DNA from: Apium graveolens
Taxonomy: Eukaryota; Streptophyta; Magnoliopsida; Apiales; Apiaceae
Direction: 5' to 3'
Length of the DNA stretch: 64,000 nucleotides
Assembly: GCF_009905375.1 (NCBI RefSeq)
Contig: NC_133648.1
Location: 309,582,565-309,646,564, forward strand
Shown here: positions 10,958-24,334 of the stretch, piece by piece
Layout of the letters: every line of letters begins with the position of its first letter
Position numbering within the stretch: the stretch's first letter is position 1
Notes under the pieces: model-generated
Seen by the model: the letters and a program-made list of their open reading frames with translations, nothing else
What the model was told of the DNA's origin: nothing
Database searches by the model: none
Program-made: the position numbers and the translations under genes

Positions 10958-12995
10958 AGATATAGTTTTCAAAACTATTAATCGAATAAGGTTTATTCGA
11001 TAACTTTATTTTATTTAATGAATATTATTTTAAATATTCATTTGAGGACTTATGACTCCGCTTCTTTTATTAAATAATATTCTTTATTTTATTAAAGAAT
11101 AATGTTTCGATAATCAAACTTATTTTCGATTATTCAAATAAAGATCGTACTTTCGTATAAGTATATCATTGATTGTTTATTATTCATTTCAATGATAAGT
11201 TTTAAAACTTCTACTTCAATTATTTTTATAAGGATTATCCTTGTGGGAATATTATTTAAATAATAATATTAAGATATTTTCTAATATATCGGGACTGATT
11301 TATTTTATTAAATCAGCATTACTCCAAACATTCTTAAAAATGTTTTCGAGTCTTCAAAATGATTTTAAAAGTTAGAGCGGATCCCAAAACTCGTTTTCAA
11401 ATTTAAGATCTTCCTTTCGAAGGGGATTTAAATACTCGCTCAAAAATCTGAGGGATTCGGCTCCGTGATGTATTCTTATATTCGCAACAAGGTTGTTGTT
11501 TTGATAAAAGAGTTTTTGATTATTTACCCAACACTCATGAAGTAAAATTCTTGGAATAAGTTAATCCATTAACAGGCATCGCCTGGGAAATATCGGTGAG
11601 TTTTTCTTTCCAACTAGATGCGACTTCTTGGTGGAGTCGTATCAACAAGTTCCTACTTGGGGAAAGGGGAGATGAGCTTTACATTTCAGAGTCATGGATT
11701 TCATCTGAACTAGGAGTGGCGTAAGTGGTCGAGTGGCGCCGGCCCAGCCTTATTATATTGGCCCAAATGGCCTGGAAGTTCCGCTAAGACGGTCCATTCC
11801 TTAGGAGTCCAGTGTTCGGTTGACAAGTAAATCCGACAGGTTCTCCTCTACATGTAGAAAATGGTGGGGTTGTACTACTGCGACTGATCATCGTAAGTGA
11901 TCTTCCTGGCGCGGCAAACTCCCGTAATGAGTTCATCATCCAGTTTGGATATTTCTGCAACACTACCCGGAGCATTCGATCGAAAGGCTACGGGTGGGTG
12001 ATTGCTGAGGCATTGACAGGGTCAAATGGTTATAATGATGTTTCCCTCAAATGAAGTATCTCGTAACTTCATTTCTTTTAAACAACATTTCAAGGATTGA
12101 ATCTATTCAAGTCTTATCTTGTAGTCTCATCTATGTGATGAACTTTCGAAACTGTTTAAACCTTGAACGGTGGTGGTTCAAGTAGTATTCGGAAAAGATA
12201 TAAGTATATTGGAGTATCTTGTAACTTCATCTTTTCAACTTATATCCAGTTAATGATTATCTTATGAATGACAAAGATTTTCAGAAAAACGTTGAGACAA
12301 GGTTAGATATATGAGATCACCTTGTAACGATATTTTTATACAGTTATAAACTGGAACTCTGTGTATATTATACATGTCAGAGGATTTCAAAGATTGTGAA
12401 AAGTATATATGTATATATATACTGAATATTTTGCGACTTGGTCGCGTTAAGATATCAACTTAGTTCATTTCTTCTTGACCAAGACTTGCATGAGTACTAT
12501 GATAATGCTCATATATTGTTAATTATTATACATATTATTTCGGTGGGTTTGTTGCTCACCCTTGCTTTCTTCTTTAATCACACAACAACATATAGAAAAG
12601 ATGAACATGACCAAGCTTCCAATTCGCAAGCGGTTAGGAAACGTTCCGTAGTTTTCTAGAAGCGTTGATGTCACCGTAGCTGAGGTAGGAACTACCAATA
12701 GGCTAGGCTTTCAACTATTGATGAACCAGACTTATGTATATTATGAATTGTAATAATGGAAAAGAATATGTAAATTATTCAGAAACCCTTTTGAGGTGAA
12801 ATGGTTTATAATTGTGGAATAAAATGACTTGTGTTATATTTGGGTATTCATCTCTGAGACTATAACTTGTGGTGTGTGTGTATATTGTGGGGTCACAGTA
12901 TGCAGTAGTTGGTTGATTATTAAGATTAAGTATTATTAAGGGAAATGGAACTCGTGACAACCCGGATCCCCGACCCCGGATTTGGGGGTGTTATA
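8832..12995 (+). repeat. 5' LTR of element D
   Basis: This LTR is 4164 bp, from TG at 8832 to a TATA-type end (CA changed to TA) at 12995, four bases before the primer site. It has an interrupted TA tract at about 10907-10960 that is shorter in the right LTR. It ends in the GC-rich motif CCGGATCCCCGACCCCGGAT (12963-12982). Short open frames inside it (for example 10046-10228) show no known family. Confidence 0.9.
10907..10962. repeat. TA dinucleotide tract in LTR of D
   Basis: A pure and near-pure (TA)n run is visible. The matching place in the right LTR (about 19456-19490) is shorter, so repeat length has drifted since insertion. Confidence 0.9.
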
Positions 12996-12999
12996 GAAA

Positions 13000-13011
13000 T
13001 GGTATCAGAGC
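13000..13011 (+). other. Primer binding site of element D
   Basis: TGGTATCAGAGC, the initiator methionine tRNA complement, lies four bases after the LTR end. It sets the element on the + strand. Confidence 0.95.
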
Positions 13012-13189
13012 TAAGCGTTATAAACCTCAGAGATGATATGACATTAAAATAATAAGTTCTCTAAGATAATAAGAACTCTTGCCAAGTTCATAGTCGGGCT
13101 ACCTAACCTATTACTAACAGTTAAAACCCTTACGGGAACCTTTATAAATATTATGATAGTAACATAGTTCGTTCTCGTATAGGGTAGCG

Positions 13190-13900
13190 GGGCACCGAAC
13201 CCTGAAGTTCAGGAGCATCAGCATGAGGATGTTTTCTTACATGTTGGAGATCAAATTATGAATCCGATAGAGTACCCTAATGAGGGACCGGATGAGATTC
13301 ATATTGAGAATGTTGCGGTTGAGGATGTTATCCCAAAAGGGATTGTTGCTGAGGAGGGAATGTTCAGACTAAGGAAACAGAAGTCAAGTAAGGAAAGGAG
13401 ACCCGAGACGGTACTCCTATACGGCAATTCATGGACCTGTCTAAAAAGAACTTAGACTATTATCCCCAACCACCACACTGAGGAAACAATGCGGTGAGAA
13501 ATTCTTTCAAGACCTTTAAGTCGCTAAGCTCTCAGAGTTCCAAGGAACAAGCTGACCCAGTCGAGGCAAGAGCCTGGCTAAAGGAAATATAGGAATCATT
13601 TGAGATTCTAAATGATTGACGAATCACAAAAGACTGTTTTTATCACTTACCCTCCTAAGAGAGAGGCCACCCGCTGGTGAAAGGCCAAGGAAGGCACGGA
13701 GCAAGAGATTATAATAAACTGATTTAAGTTCAGTCAATTGTTTTCAGGAAAGTACTTCCCAAGGTTATGGAGATAGTGTAAAAGCTTTAGAGCCAGAACA
13801 AAGGCAGACGAGTATGATTAATTATGAATCTAAGTTGTAAAAGTTGTCAAGATTCGTTCTGAGGACATGAATCCAGAATGAGGGGATGTTTGAAATCAAT
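13190..13900 (+). pseudogene. gag: Element D gag remnant
   Basis: Fragments of a Gypsy-type gag can be read across frames: DPVEARAWLKEI (about 13557-13592), then FEILND, then a segment matching the usual Gag 'W..A...WW' region at about 13640-13690, then a KYFPR-like end at about 13750. Stops and frame changes interrupt every few tens of codons. An open stretch at 13258-13455 upstream is the likely gag N-terminus. No zinc knuckle remains visible. It cannot give a working Gag. Confidence 0.7.
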
Positions 13901-16590
13901 GCTTATGTTGTGTTGGTTCATGAAATAATGATAAGAGAAAGGAAAATAAAAAGAAACTGAAGTGGAAAGGAATATAAAGGCAATAGAGTTTGAAAAATGA
14001 TAAGGGAGTTGGGCATGAGAAAACCCTAAAGACTCGTAGCAATAGAAATAGAAAAATATGTAATCGTCAGGATGAGGATGATTCACCATGAGTTAAAATT
14101 GATGGTTGAAGGCATAAGAGATACATATATTGGACCCCCTTTAAGTTAGGAGAATTCGAGGAAACCTTGAGATAGTTCGAAGGATAAACAATGAGACTCG
14201 GATAGTCTGAGGAGACAAGAAAGTAAGAAATTAGGAAAATTGGATGAAGGAAGTGACCTTCAAGAATGTGAAGTGTAAGGCCGGGGGCATGATACCCAGA
14301 AAGGGAGACACCAGGTATGAAAGACATCCCAACATTGAGATGACTGTTGAGATAAACAACAAAAGTAAATAAGGATTTATTAAGAAGAAGTTCACGTTGA
14401 ACACGACCAATATCTTCCAGGACATCCATGTTGTTATTACCAAACTTGAAAAGAAAAGCGGGTAACCATTGTTATCTTTTGAAGGCCATATGTGTTGACC
14501 TCAGTTTGAATAAGGATGCTATTGTGAAATTGATATAGACTATCTGGGTGGGAATGATTGAATAAGATAATCTATCAAGGATATATGACTTGATTTATCC
14601 ATGGAAGGATGCAAGTACCTTTTTAAAGGTGGAATTAAGGATAAAACTTCGATAACTTGAGATGAACCCTAGGGGAATGCATAAAGGTTGGCATTTCACC
14701 CTTAATAGGGACAGTATGAGTTTTGATAGTATGGGATGAAGGATTTAAGGATAAGCTTAGAGGTTTTACCAGGAGAAAGGTATTATTCAAAGTTCTCAAG
14801 AATAGAAATTTTGAGAAAAAAAATATGACGCAATAATAATAATGCCAGGTGGGCACGTGTTAAACCATAAAAAGTATAGATTGAACCAATGAAGGTCAGA
14901 ATTGTTAAAGCAAGAAGGCCCAAGATAAAAGACGTCCTAAGTACGATCGAGAGTCAGCCATGATAATGTTTACATTTAAAGACTAAGGCAGTGACTTATG
15001 GAAAAATGGTGATTTTTTTTACCACAAGGACTTAAGAAAAGCATTTTCACATAAGCAGTGATTTGAAATGAGGTAGAAAATTTAGTGAAGGTGGTTTAAA
15101 TGACATTGATTGTAAGGAAATATTACTATCAGGAAAGGCCAAAGAGGTGGCCGACACTTTAAGTGTAAGAAGACAATTATCGGCGCTCGTGCCAGAGGAA
15201 TACAGTGATAATGGTTAAAGTCGTGAAGATTGTATTATGGTTTGAAAGATTGACATTCCTTTTGATGATTGTGCGATACTCAACCATGATAGTAGTTTGG
15301 TAAAGATCTAATTTATGAAATCGCCGTGAGCGGGCTATCTATCTTATAAGGTCATATCTTGAGATAAGCCAGGACCATGTTACGAAAGGACTAAATGAAC
15401 CTTTGAGCTTCTTGTCTCCTAATAAAAACATATGGTTAATAATGGTATTAACCTGCTATCGTTGCTTTTATTGAAACTCTTCTGCAATTTTATCTGCTTA
15501 ATGTCATATGTACGCCAAGTTCAGGAGTGTTCTTCATGAATCATGGAATGGTGATTATGTTGCCTCCTTAGAAGAATTTGATATGACATGTATGGACTCC
15601 GTATGGTTAGCTATTAAGATTTTATAGAAAATGAATGACTACAGTAGGTCAGTGGTGGACCATAGTATTGCAACAATGATTCTGCGAGTAATGAGCCGAT
15701 TACAGCCGTGAGAGTTGTATTGGAATGGATGTTGAGATTGAGTACCCCTAATGGGGTCGTGTTGATATATAAGTTATCATTGATAGACTACCTAGTGGAG
15801 TATTTACATATTATATATTTATTCCCTCTTATGAATAGAGAGTCGTATTACTATACGAGGAAGGTTGCAGTGCAAGCATAGAATTCTAGTAACAATGATG
15901 TCTAAAATGAAATCCCTTATTCGAGTTTCGATGTCGAGGGAGTTTCAAAAGTGAATGTTTATGAGCTCGAGCAAGAGCATGGATCCATGGAATGATGGAC
16001 GGAATAGTAAATATTCTGGCACGTGAAATGCGATGCTATAATACTTGATATTGATATATATATATACACATATGTTTTGCTCTCCTATGGCAAACCTCTA
16101 TAGTTCAGAGGTAGATTCCAAGCCAGATATTTGTTGCAGTATTTTTTCATATACAATTCTCTTCAATTCGTTCTTTTCTCTCCTTTTTATTTTTTATAAG
16201 CTGAAAAGAACAACCCTTCCAGAAGGGGAGGTATTGCCGAATGACTATCTATCTGTGTGATAGAAGCCAAGTAGGATACCACATGTTGTTTAATTGCTTG
16301 TCAAGTACTAAAGGCTGGCCACCTTCTGTACTAACTATGTAATAGAACAAGTGTTCATGATCATAGTGATCTCTCAATAAAATCTTTTACTTCTATACGA
16401 TAGATCAAGCTTTCGAAGATGGAAGCAGCTAAAGGAAGTAGTATCAGTGCGGTGGTATTCCGAATCTAACACGTTCATGATACTAAGGTTGACGCAGTTA
16501 TTAAAAGGTTATAGAATACTAACGAGCAAAAGTGTAACCAGTATAGTATTATGTACGGAAGATAGTAATGACTACGAACAAGAAAAGAAG
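13901..16590 (+). other. Element D interior, no readable domain
   Basis: By position this should hold protease, RT and RNase H. I could not recognise their catalytic motifs on either strand. The sequence is purine-rich with short frames only. It is either extremely decayed coding DNA or unrelated filler. Confidence 0.5.
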
Positions 16591-16595
16591 GAGTA

Positions 16596-17260
16596 TTGAG
16601 AAGCAAAAGCTATAGTGCTAGAAGCTATTATGAGAGTCTGTGTAATAGACTTGAAAGAATTTGGAATGATCATTTATCGCGGATTGAGTTTTCTTACGAT
16701 AATCGATCGTATGTCAGTATCGAGGTATCGCCCTATGAGATCCTTGAGGGAAGACAATGTCGATCTCTCTTATGTTAGGATGAAGTTGTAGAGCGCAAGA
16801 TGCTCGGACCCACAGTAGTCCAAAGGACCAAGGATATAATAGATCTAATCAGAGGACGACTGGTAGTAGCCCAAGATGGACATAAGAAGTATGTTGATTT
16901 GACACGAAAGGACAAAGAACAAGAAGTAGGGGACCTAGTGTTGTTATAGGTATTCCCTTGGAAAGGATGGATGTGGTTCGGAAAGAAAGAAAAGCTAAGC
17001 CCACGAATTGTTGGACCCTTGGATATATTAAGTCGTATTGGGAAGTTAACATATGAGCTAGCCTTACCCCGAACATTAGTAAGTTCATAACGTGTTCCAT
17101 GTATCAATGTTAAGGAAGTGTAATCCGGATGCCAGACAAAAAGGGGCACATGAGCGCATAGACATGTAACCAAACGTAACTTATATGAAACAACCAGGAA
17201 GGGTTATAGATTGAAAAGGGACAAGTGCTTGGGAGAAGGGCTATCAAACTAGTCAGAGTT
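16596..17260 (+). pseudogene. Element D integrase C-terminal remnant
   Basis: The conserved late-integrase block of plant chromovirus-type Gypsy elements is readable: WNDHLSRIEFSYDNRSYVS, SPYEILEGRQCRS, then GPTVVQRTKD, RLVVAQD, VGDLVLL, FGKKEKLSPRIVGP and a YELALP segment. Several in-frame stops occur (for example after RSLLC and after GDLVLL). The catalytic core upstream is not readable and no convincing chromodomain is left. Confidence 0.75.
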
Positions 17261-17365
17261 TGATGGTAGAACCACAATGTGGGAAGATTGACTTGAGAGT
17301 TAGAAAGTGCAATGCTAAGAAAGTATCCCTATTCATTTTTCCCGATTCTAGGACGAAAACCTTTT

Positions 17366-17378
17366 AAGGAGGGGAGAC
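17366..17378 (+). other. Polypurine tract of element D
   Basis: AAGGAGGGGAGAC lies directly before the TG of the 3' LTR. This is the expected site for second-strand priming. Confidence 0.9.
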
Positions 17379-20300
17379 TGTAATAACCCCCAAAATTTTT
17401 GAAATTTTAATAACCCTTATGAATAGTGATTTTGCTAATTATGCTGAATAAGAAAACTTTTCATGCCACACAATGTAGCAGTTCTTTTATGGATATTTTG
17501 AGGTCTTATTAGTACTTTATATGGTATATAACTGTATGTAAAGATCGTCAGAATCCAAATTCGAATACTTTGATTTTTCCCGAAAATCCACCAGATACCG
17601 AAAGAATTGAGTATAAGGTAACAGGATAAAAAAGATTTAAATTCAAAGATTATAAGAGAGGATCATAAAAGGAATATAAATTATTAAGAAGGGTTTAGGG
17701 GAACCCAAGTAATAAGATCCCGGATATGATCTATCAAACGATAAACGAGAATGAAAGTTAAGCGAACCGTAAAATAAATAAGCGACCAAGAGACAAGCTT
17801 GTACAAGAAGCCAAGGATTGTGACATCATCAAACCACAAGGAAGAGACATGTGGCAAATGGATGACATAGACATGGTGACATAAGCATGACAAATGGAGG
17901 GATTGTTGGTTGATTACAAGCCACACAAATTTTACCATGGTTAAATGGTAATTAAGCAAAACAAAAGGAAACAACCAAGCAAAACAAATCAAAAACACAA
18001 AACACAAATTAGAAGTTGACTTTTGCTTTTCAAGAATAAAATTTTTCGGCCAAAACCAGAGCAGCAACTTCAAACTATCATATCTCCTTCAATACTCACT
18101 CAAATAGTATGTTCTATAGCTCTTTGGAAAGGTATTGAGATGGCCTACAACTCTTGTTCACAAGTGTCGTCCAAATAAGCATGGTAAGACCCTCATTTTG
18201 ACAGTTATTTCAATCTTACTTTTAGAAACTTCAAAACCTAACTTTGTGTTCTTGATTTCTTTGGAAAGATCAAGCTTGTAGGAGGCTCCCTAAGATTTCC
18301 TAGCTACTCTAATCACTCCAAGGACGGTATAACACCTCCAAACCCTAGATTTACTTTGAGTATTATGACGTTTTTGATGGTTATAGTAAATGAGAAGCAT
18401 GATGCTTGTGTGTTTAGAGTTTTAATTGGATTTGTAGTGATTTGGATGTTGAAATCTTGTTTATAGTTAATGAAACTTAAGTATAGCTAGTAGTTCATGT
18501 GTGGGGTTGTATAAATTGGAAAATCTTGAGGTTTGGGGACTGATGTAGTAAGGTTTGGATGAGGGTTGGTTGTATTGTTGGTTGTGAGTTGAATGGTGGT
18601 TGTTTGGAGTGGTTTAAAACTTGGTAATCGCGTAAACATAGTCGTCGTAATGCCCAATTTCATACAACTGCTTTTTCTTAGTGTTCGGGACAGAGAGCTA
18701 ACTATTGAATCTATGACTTTGCCATGTTTAGTTAGATTATGTCGTAAGCTTCTTTTTGATATGTGGTTCGCTTGCATCCGATGTACGGTTTAGGAGAAAC
18801 GACCGTTTTAAGTAACGGCGTTTCGCGAACGAACCATTACCCCTCGCCTTACTTTGAAACCTTGGTTAAGGCCCTTAAATGAATAATTGGAGTATGAAAC
18901 AATTATGTAAAGTGGACTAGGCAGTTGGTAGGGTATTCGCGAAAGCGTTTCCTTAAAATTCGTAACGGTTAATTTATTAAAAATGGTGGAGCCGAGGGTA
19001 CTCGAACGACTTATGTGATTTGTTAAGCGTAGAAATGACCATAAGCAAACATTAGGGTTCAATTGGTTAAAGTCTAGTTTCTTAAGCGACCGTGGTTTAA
19101 TTCCGGCTTATGTTGTTGTTCATAGGTTACCGGACCCACTCTAAGCTTAAGTCTACCCCGGAGCACTCAGGCACGTTTTCTACCCGTTATACTGTTGTTG
19201 TGATGTAAATATATGTATATGCATTAACTTGTGATAAGTGCATGATTGTTATTAGAAAATTTTGCGATATATTGGAGCATGCTGATATGGTATATATGCA
19301 TGTCTGTTTCATAATCTTGATATCTAATTGTTGATTCAAATACTTATAAGTTGTATAATACCTATGCTAGAGATAAGCAGTAGTTGCGTATACCCTTAGT
19401 ATAGGGGACCCAAAGGTGAACATTTTCTAAACCGGGAGTCGATGTTCCCGAGTATAATATATATATATATATTTATATATATATATATAGATATAGTTTT
19501 AAAAACTATTAATCGAATAAGGTTTATTCGAAAACTTTATTTTATTTAATGAATATTATTTTGAATATTCATTCGAGAACTTATGACTCCGCTTCTTTTA
19601 TTAAATAATATTCTTTATTTTATTAAAGAATAATGTTTTGATAATCAAACTTATTTTCGATTATTCAAATAAAGATCGTACTTTCGTATAAGTATATCTT
19701 TGGTTATTTATTATTCATTTCAAGGATAAGTTTTAAAACTTCTACTTCAATTATTTTTATAAGGATTATCCTTGTGGGAATATTATTTAAATAATAATAT
19801 TCAGATATTTTCTAATATATCGGGACTGAGTTATTTTATTAAATCAGCATTACTCCAAACATTCTTAAAAATGTTTTCGAGTCTTCAAAATGATTTTAAA
19901 AGTTAGAGCAACTCGTTTTCAAATTTAAGATCTTCCTTTCGAAGGGGATTTAAATACTCGCTCAAAAATCTGAGGGATCCGGCTCCGTGATGTATTCTTA
20001 TATTCGCAACAAGGTTGTTGTTTTGATAAAAGAGTTTTTGATTACTTACCCAACACTCGGGAAGTAAAATTCTTGGAATAAGTTAATCCATTAACAGGCA
20101 TCGCCTGGGAAATATCGGTGAGTTTTTCTTTCCAACTAGATGCGACTTCTTGGTGGAGTCATATCAACAAGTTCCTACTTGGGGAAAGGGGAGACGAGCT
20201 TTACGTTTCAGAGTCATGGATTTCATCTGAACTAAGAGTGGCGTAAGTAGTCGAGTGGCGCCGGCCCAGCCTTATTATATTGGCCTAAATGGCCTGGAAG

Positions 20301-21519
20301 TTCCGCTAAGACGGTCCATTCCTTAGGAGTCCAGTGTTCGGTTGACAAGTAAATCCGACAGGTTCTCCTCTACATGTAGAAAATGGTGGGGTTGTACTAC
20401 TGCGACTGATCATCGTAAGTGGTCTTCCTGGCGCGACAAACTCCCGTAATGAGTTCATCATCCAGTTTGGATATTTCTGCAACACTACCCGAAGCATTCG
20501 ATCGAAAGGCTACGGATGGGTGATTGCTGAGGTATTGATAGGGTCAAACGGTTATAATGATATTTCCCTCAAATGAAGTATCTCGTAACTTCATTTCTTT
20601 TAAACAACATTTCAAGGATTGAATCTATTCAAGTCTTATCTTGTAGTCTCATCTATATGATGAACTTTCGAAATTGTTTATACCTTGAACGGTGGTGGTT
20701 CAAGTAGTATTCAGGAAAGATATAAGTATATTGGAGTATTTTGTAACTTCATCTTTTCAACTTATATCCAGTTAATGATTATCTTATGAATGACAAAGAT
20801 TTTCAGAAAAACGTTGAGACAAGGTTAGATATATGAGATCACCTTGCAACGATATTTTTATACAGTTATAAACTCGAACTCTGTGTATATTATACATGTC
20901 AGAGGATTTCAAAGATTTTGAAAAGTATATATGTATATATATACTGAATTTTTTGCGACTTGGTCGCGTTAAGATATCAACTTGGTTCATTTCTTCTTGA
21001 CCAAGACTTTCATGAGTACTATGAGAATGCTCATATATTGTTAATTATTATACATCTTATTTTGGTGGGCTTGTTTCTCACCCTTGCTTTCTTCTTTCAT
21101 CACACAACAACAGATAGAAAAGATGAACAGGACCAAGCTTCCAATTCGCAAGCGGTTAGGAAACGTTCCGCAGTTTTCTGGAAGCGTTGATGTCGCCGTA
21201 GCTGAGGTAGGAACTACCAGTAGGCTAGGCTTTCAACTATTGATGAACCAGACTTATGTATATTATGAATTGTAATAATGGCAAAGAATATGTAAATTAT
21301 TCAGAAACCCTTTTGAAGTGAAATGGTTTATAATTGTGGAATAAAATGACTTGTGTTATTTTTGGGTATTCATCTCTGAGACTATAACTTGTGGTGTGTG
21401 TGTGTATATTGTGGGGTCACAGTACGCAGTAGTTGGTTGATTATTAAGATTAAGTATTATTAAGGGAAATGGAACTCGTGACAAACCGGATCCCCGACCC
21501 CGGATTTTGGGGTGTTACA
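17379..21519 (+). repeat. 3' LTR of element D
   Basis: This 4141-bp LTR is colinear with 8832-12995 throughout. The two differ by scattered substitutions, a shorter TA tract, and loss of about 7 bases near 19908 (GGATCCCAAA region). It ends GTGTTACA followed by ATTAT. Confidence 0.95.
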
Positions 21520-21524
21520 ATTAT
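21520..21524. other. Target site duplication of element D, right copy (ATTAT)
   Basis: This is identical to 8827-8831 and directly follows the LTR end. Confidence 0.9.
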
Positions 21525-22894
21525 CATGTCTATTGAGCTATTTAACTCATGTCGTCCATAAATAGCGTTTTACCGGTGCTATGCGCCGAACCATAACTCA
21601 CCCATAATAATCAATTTTTTTGCAATAAATAAAATAAAATAAAAAGATAATAAGATTTCGAAGGTTAGTCTCATGATTTGTTTTTTGGAATTATGAGAAA
21701 AACATGTAAAAAACTCAATCTTGACATTTATTTACTATGTGTTTTTTTGTTTTTAAATTAAAAAATTGAATATTTAGATGTTAAATAAAATAAACACACA
21801 GATAAATGTCTAACTTAAAAAACTTTTTCTTAAACTCTACATCTAGTTCTTTAAACTCACGTTAATAGAAAAATAATATAATTAATATTAGAAAATTTAT
21901 AAAAAATACTAAAATACGGTGTCTCCTTTTTCCTTCGTTAATATACTTTCTTTATTATTATTTTTCAATAATATGATCCCCACCTTTTTATGTCATTCTT
22001 CATCTTCCATCGCGTCTTTATCATCCTTCACCCTCATCATCATCCTTCATCATATACGATTTGATTTGAATCTCCTTTATTTATCAAAGAAGTATATATT
22101 TATCAAAGAAACTATTAAAGTTAACACATGTTGCACTCAGCTGTTTTGTTTACTTTTAAATTTACAATCAATTGATTATAATGAGTTTGGTCTGTTACTC
22201 ATTTTGCTTTTTGGTTGATTGATAAATCAAGAAGTTGCTTTTTGGTTAATTTAATTCATCTGTTTCTGTAGATATCAACAATTTTATATAATGTCATCAC
22301 GAAGAAATATAATTTTTCTATTGATTCAGATTTCTTAGATACTGGATTGAAATTGATTGCTTTTGTAACATATGCAACCAAAACCAACTCAAAAAAGAAT
22401 GCAACAAATGTAACCAAAAAAACCCAAAATCATCATCCAGAAAAATAAAAATAAAGTAACATTTTGAGTTGCAAAGTTATAAAACATATTTTTCAAAACA
22501 AAACTTAAAAATAAAACGTATTTTTTAGTAACTTTTAAAACTACCATTTTTCAGAAATAACATGAATAAAGAGGTATTTGTTTTAAAGAACCCCCTCAAA
22601 TTTATCAATTGCTCCTTTGTATAAATTGAATAATATTAGTTTTATTACTTAAAATTAGGTACACAAATTGTAAAAGCTGTTAATGTGTTAATGTATTATA
22701 CTTGGTGATCGTGATCGGATTTGATTTATATTTAGGAAAATCAATTCATTAAATCCTTATACATAATAGGAGTAAAAGAGTTTATCCAAAATTTTGGTAC
22801 TTGACGACTAAAGTAATAAAGACCGCTAGATCTTGAAATAAATAGATGATAATCATTGGATTAAAAAAAGTAATTTTTTATATGTTCATCATTT
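21525..22894. other. AT-rich DNA, no gene seen
   Basis: This is the continuation of the insertion target of D. It is strongly AT-rich with poly-A/T runs. An open stretch at 21919-22218 encodes only hydrophobic low-complexity sequence and has no supporting signal, so I do not call it. Confidence 0.6.
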
Positions 22895-23470
22895 TACTAG
22901 AAGAAAAATGTCCATAGACATCGGTTTTTGGCCAATGTCTATGATGTTTGGCAACCGATGTTTGATGTCGGTGATGTCACATCAGCCATAACCCGATGTC
23001 TTTTGCTTGCATAGACATCGTTTCTGGAAAACTGGATGATGTCCATGCATTATTTTTTTATAAAGCATGTTAGAAATATATAATTTAATAAATAAATTAT
23101 ACTTATTATAACATATTAAACATATAATGAGCTATATTTTTTGCCACATAGACATCATATATTTTCTTTTAGGTGTTTTAAAATCAGTTATTTAACATCG
23201 AATTATTCAGTAAAAGTTGATGTCTATATTTGCACATAGACATCAATTTTATCCCAAACAAAATGATGTCTATGTTCAATTTAGACTTGAACATGTCAGT
23301 CTTTGACATCTATTTTTTTATTAAAAAGGATGTTCATTAACTTTTTTGACAACAATTTTTCTTCTTTAAAAGTGATGTATAATTGCTTTTGATATATCAG
23401 TATTTATTCATTAAAAGTGATGTGCAATTGTTTTTTTGACATCAGTGTTTGTATCTTAGTATTTCAGCAA
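22895..23470 (+). mobile_element. CACTA-like transposon terminus with subterminal repeats
   Basis: The + strand reads TACTAGAAGAAAAATG from 22895, which is the CACTA-type end CACTACAAGAAAAATG with its first base and one other changed. The following 550 bp are full of short direct and inverted copies of ATAGACATCGG / GATGTCTATG / GATGTC. This is the subterminal repeat pattern to which CACTA transposases bind. The matching far end is not found in the window; later insertions or truncation may have removed it. The gene fragments at 23836-25103 lie just inside this end. Confidence 0.65.
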
Positions 23471-23835
23471 AATTTCTATTTGAAGTTAAATGTTGCAATC
23501 GAAAGATCTGAGAATTAATATATATTTGAAATTCTACACTTTTAGAGTAAACTACAAAGATTCTTTGATGAATCTTTACAGGATTTTTAGCAAGATCGGA
23601 TCAACCAAATCACGAGTCACACTAGTTCCCCCTATTATGATACAAAGTTGTGTGCACTAGTAAGTTGGTTTTGTAACACATTTCAAACAGTGATTCACGC
23701 ATCACTGGAACCTTGGGAAGCACTAGAAAAGCTTTAATATCACCCTACATGAGGTCTAGAAAGCTGTTGAAGCTGCAGTAAGGAGAGCTGGATTTTGGTA
23801 AATCCTGTTCAAAAATTTCTACCTCTGAATATTAC

Positions 23836-24025
23836 CTCATCTGTCTCATTTTGAGCAATTGGCTTGCCAACATCTACTTTATCACCAGACTCTGCTTTTA
23901 CATTGAAAATCCTTCATTAGTAAATTTCCTACTTAATGATAAAGACTTACATTTCAGAAATATTGTCAGTGTGCCATCACTAATTGATTTACCCATGAAA
24001 TGAACAACAACATCAACCAGATCAC
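23836..24025 (-). pseudogene. DLST (2-oxoglutarate dehydrogenase E2) lipoyl-domain exons, fragment
   Basis: There are two minus-strand exon-like blocks. The first, 24025-23951, is bounded by AG and GTAAGT and reads GDLVDVVVHFMGKSISDGTL. The second, 23891-23836, is bounded by GCAG and GTAATA and reads ESGDKVDVGKPIAQNETDE. Together they match the start of the lipoyl domain of plant dihydrolipoamide succinyltransferase, a mitochondrial TCA-cycle subunit. In that family the sequence runs VPFMGES.SDGTL, then GD.VE...IAQIETDKV. The lysine that carries lipoate (TDKV) reads E here, so the fragment would be non-functional even if translated. The introns are kept, so this is a DNA-level copy and not a processed one. 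Confidence 0.7.
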
Positions 24026-24334
24026 CTATTTCACATAAACATAAATGGACACAAGATGAGAGAACTGTCATCACATCAACCATAAAAAACTTAGAAAAGA
24101 ACAATGACTACCAAGTAAATAAGTATACTGAAAGCTATATCACAATCAGCTGATTCAAGACATCCGTTAACTAGTACATTTGGAGCCTATTTAAGATATA
24201 TTATATTTACCACTACAATTAAGTGCCTATGGCTGGTCACAGGTAACAAAAAATCCATAAAACTAATACATGTTAATAAAAATCAGGGTGCGTGAACTTG
24301 TATAACATCTTCAAACAGGTACTATTGAGAAACA

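Larger units (their letters stand above)
8832..21519 (+). mobile_element. Element D: complete Ty3/Gypsy LTR retrotransposon, decayed interior
   Basis: It has two direct repeats of about 4.15 kb that begin TGTAATAACCCC and end GTGTTA(C/T)A, a PBS, a polypurine tract and a 5-bp target duplication. The interior (12996-17378) is only 4.4 kb. It retains recognisable but heavily mutated gag and integrase/C-terminal segments, with many stops and frameshifts. I cannot find RT or RNase H with confidence. The LTRs differ by only a few percent by eye, so the interior was probably already dead when this copy inserted. That makes D a non-autonomous element moved by a partner's enzymes. Confidence 0.9.

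Noticed and set aside
11784..11975. Minus frame of 63 codons in both LTRs of D
   Set aside because: It is antisense with no recognisable family. The GC-richer patch of the LTR explains its openness.
13000..13011. tRNA-like TGGTATCAGAGC strings
   Set aside because: These are primer binding sites complementary to a tRNA end, not tRNA genes. No cloverleaf is present.
14067..14443. Minus frames of 120 and 70 codons inside element D
   Set aside because: They lie antisense within the decayed interior of D and show no domain.
16775..17173. 132-codon minus frame in D
   Set aside because: It is the antisense of the integrase remnant.
21919..22218. 99-codon hydrophobic frame
   Set aside because: It is a low-complexity AT-rich translation with no promoter, splice or family signal.
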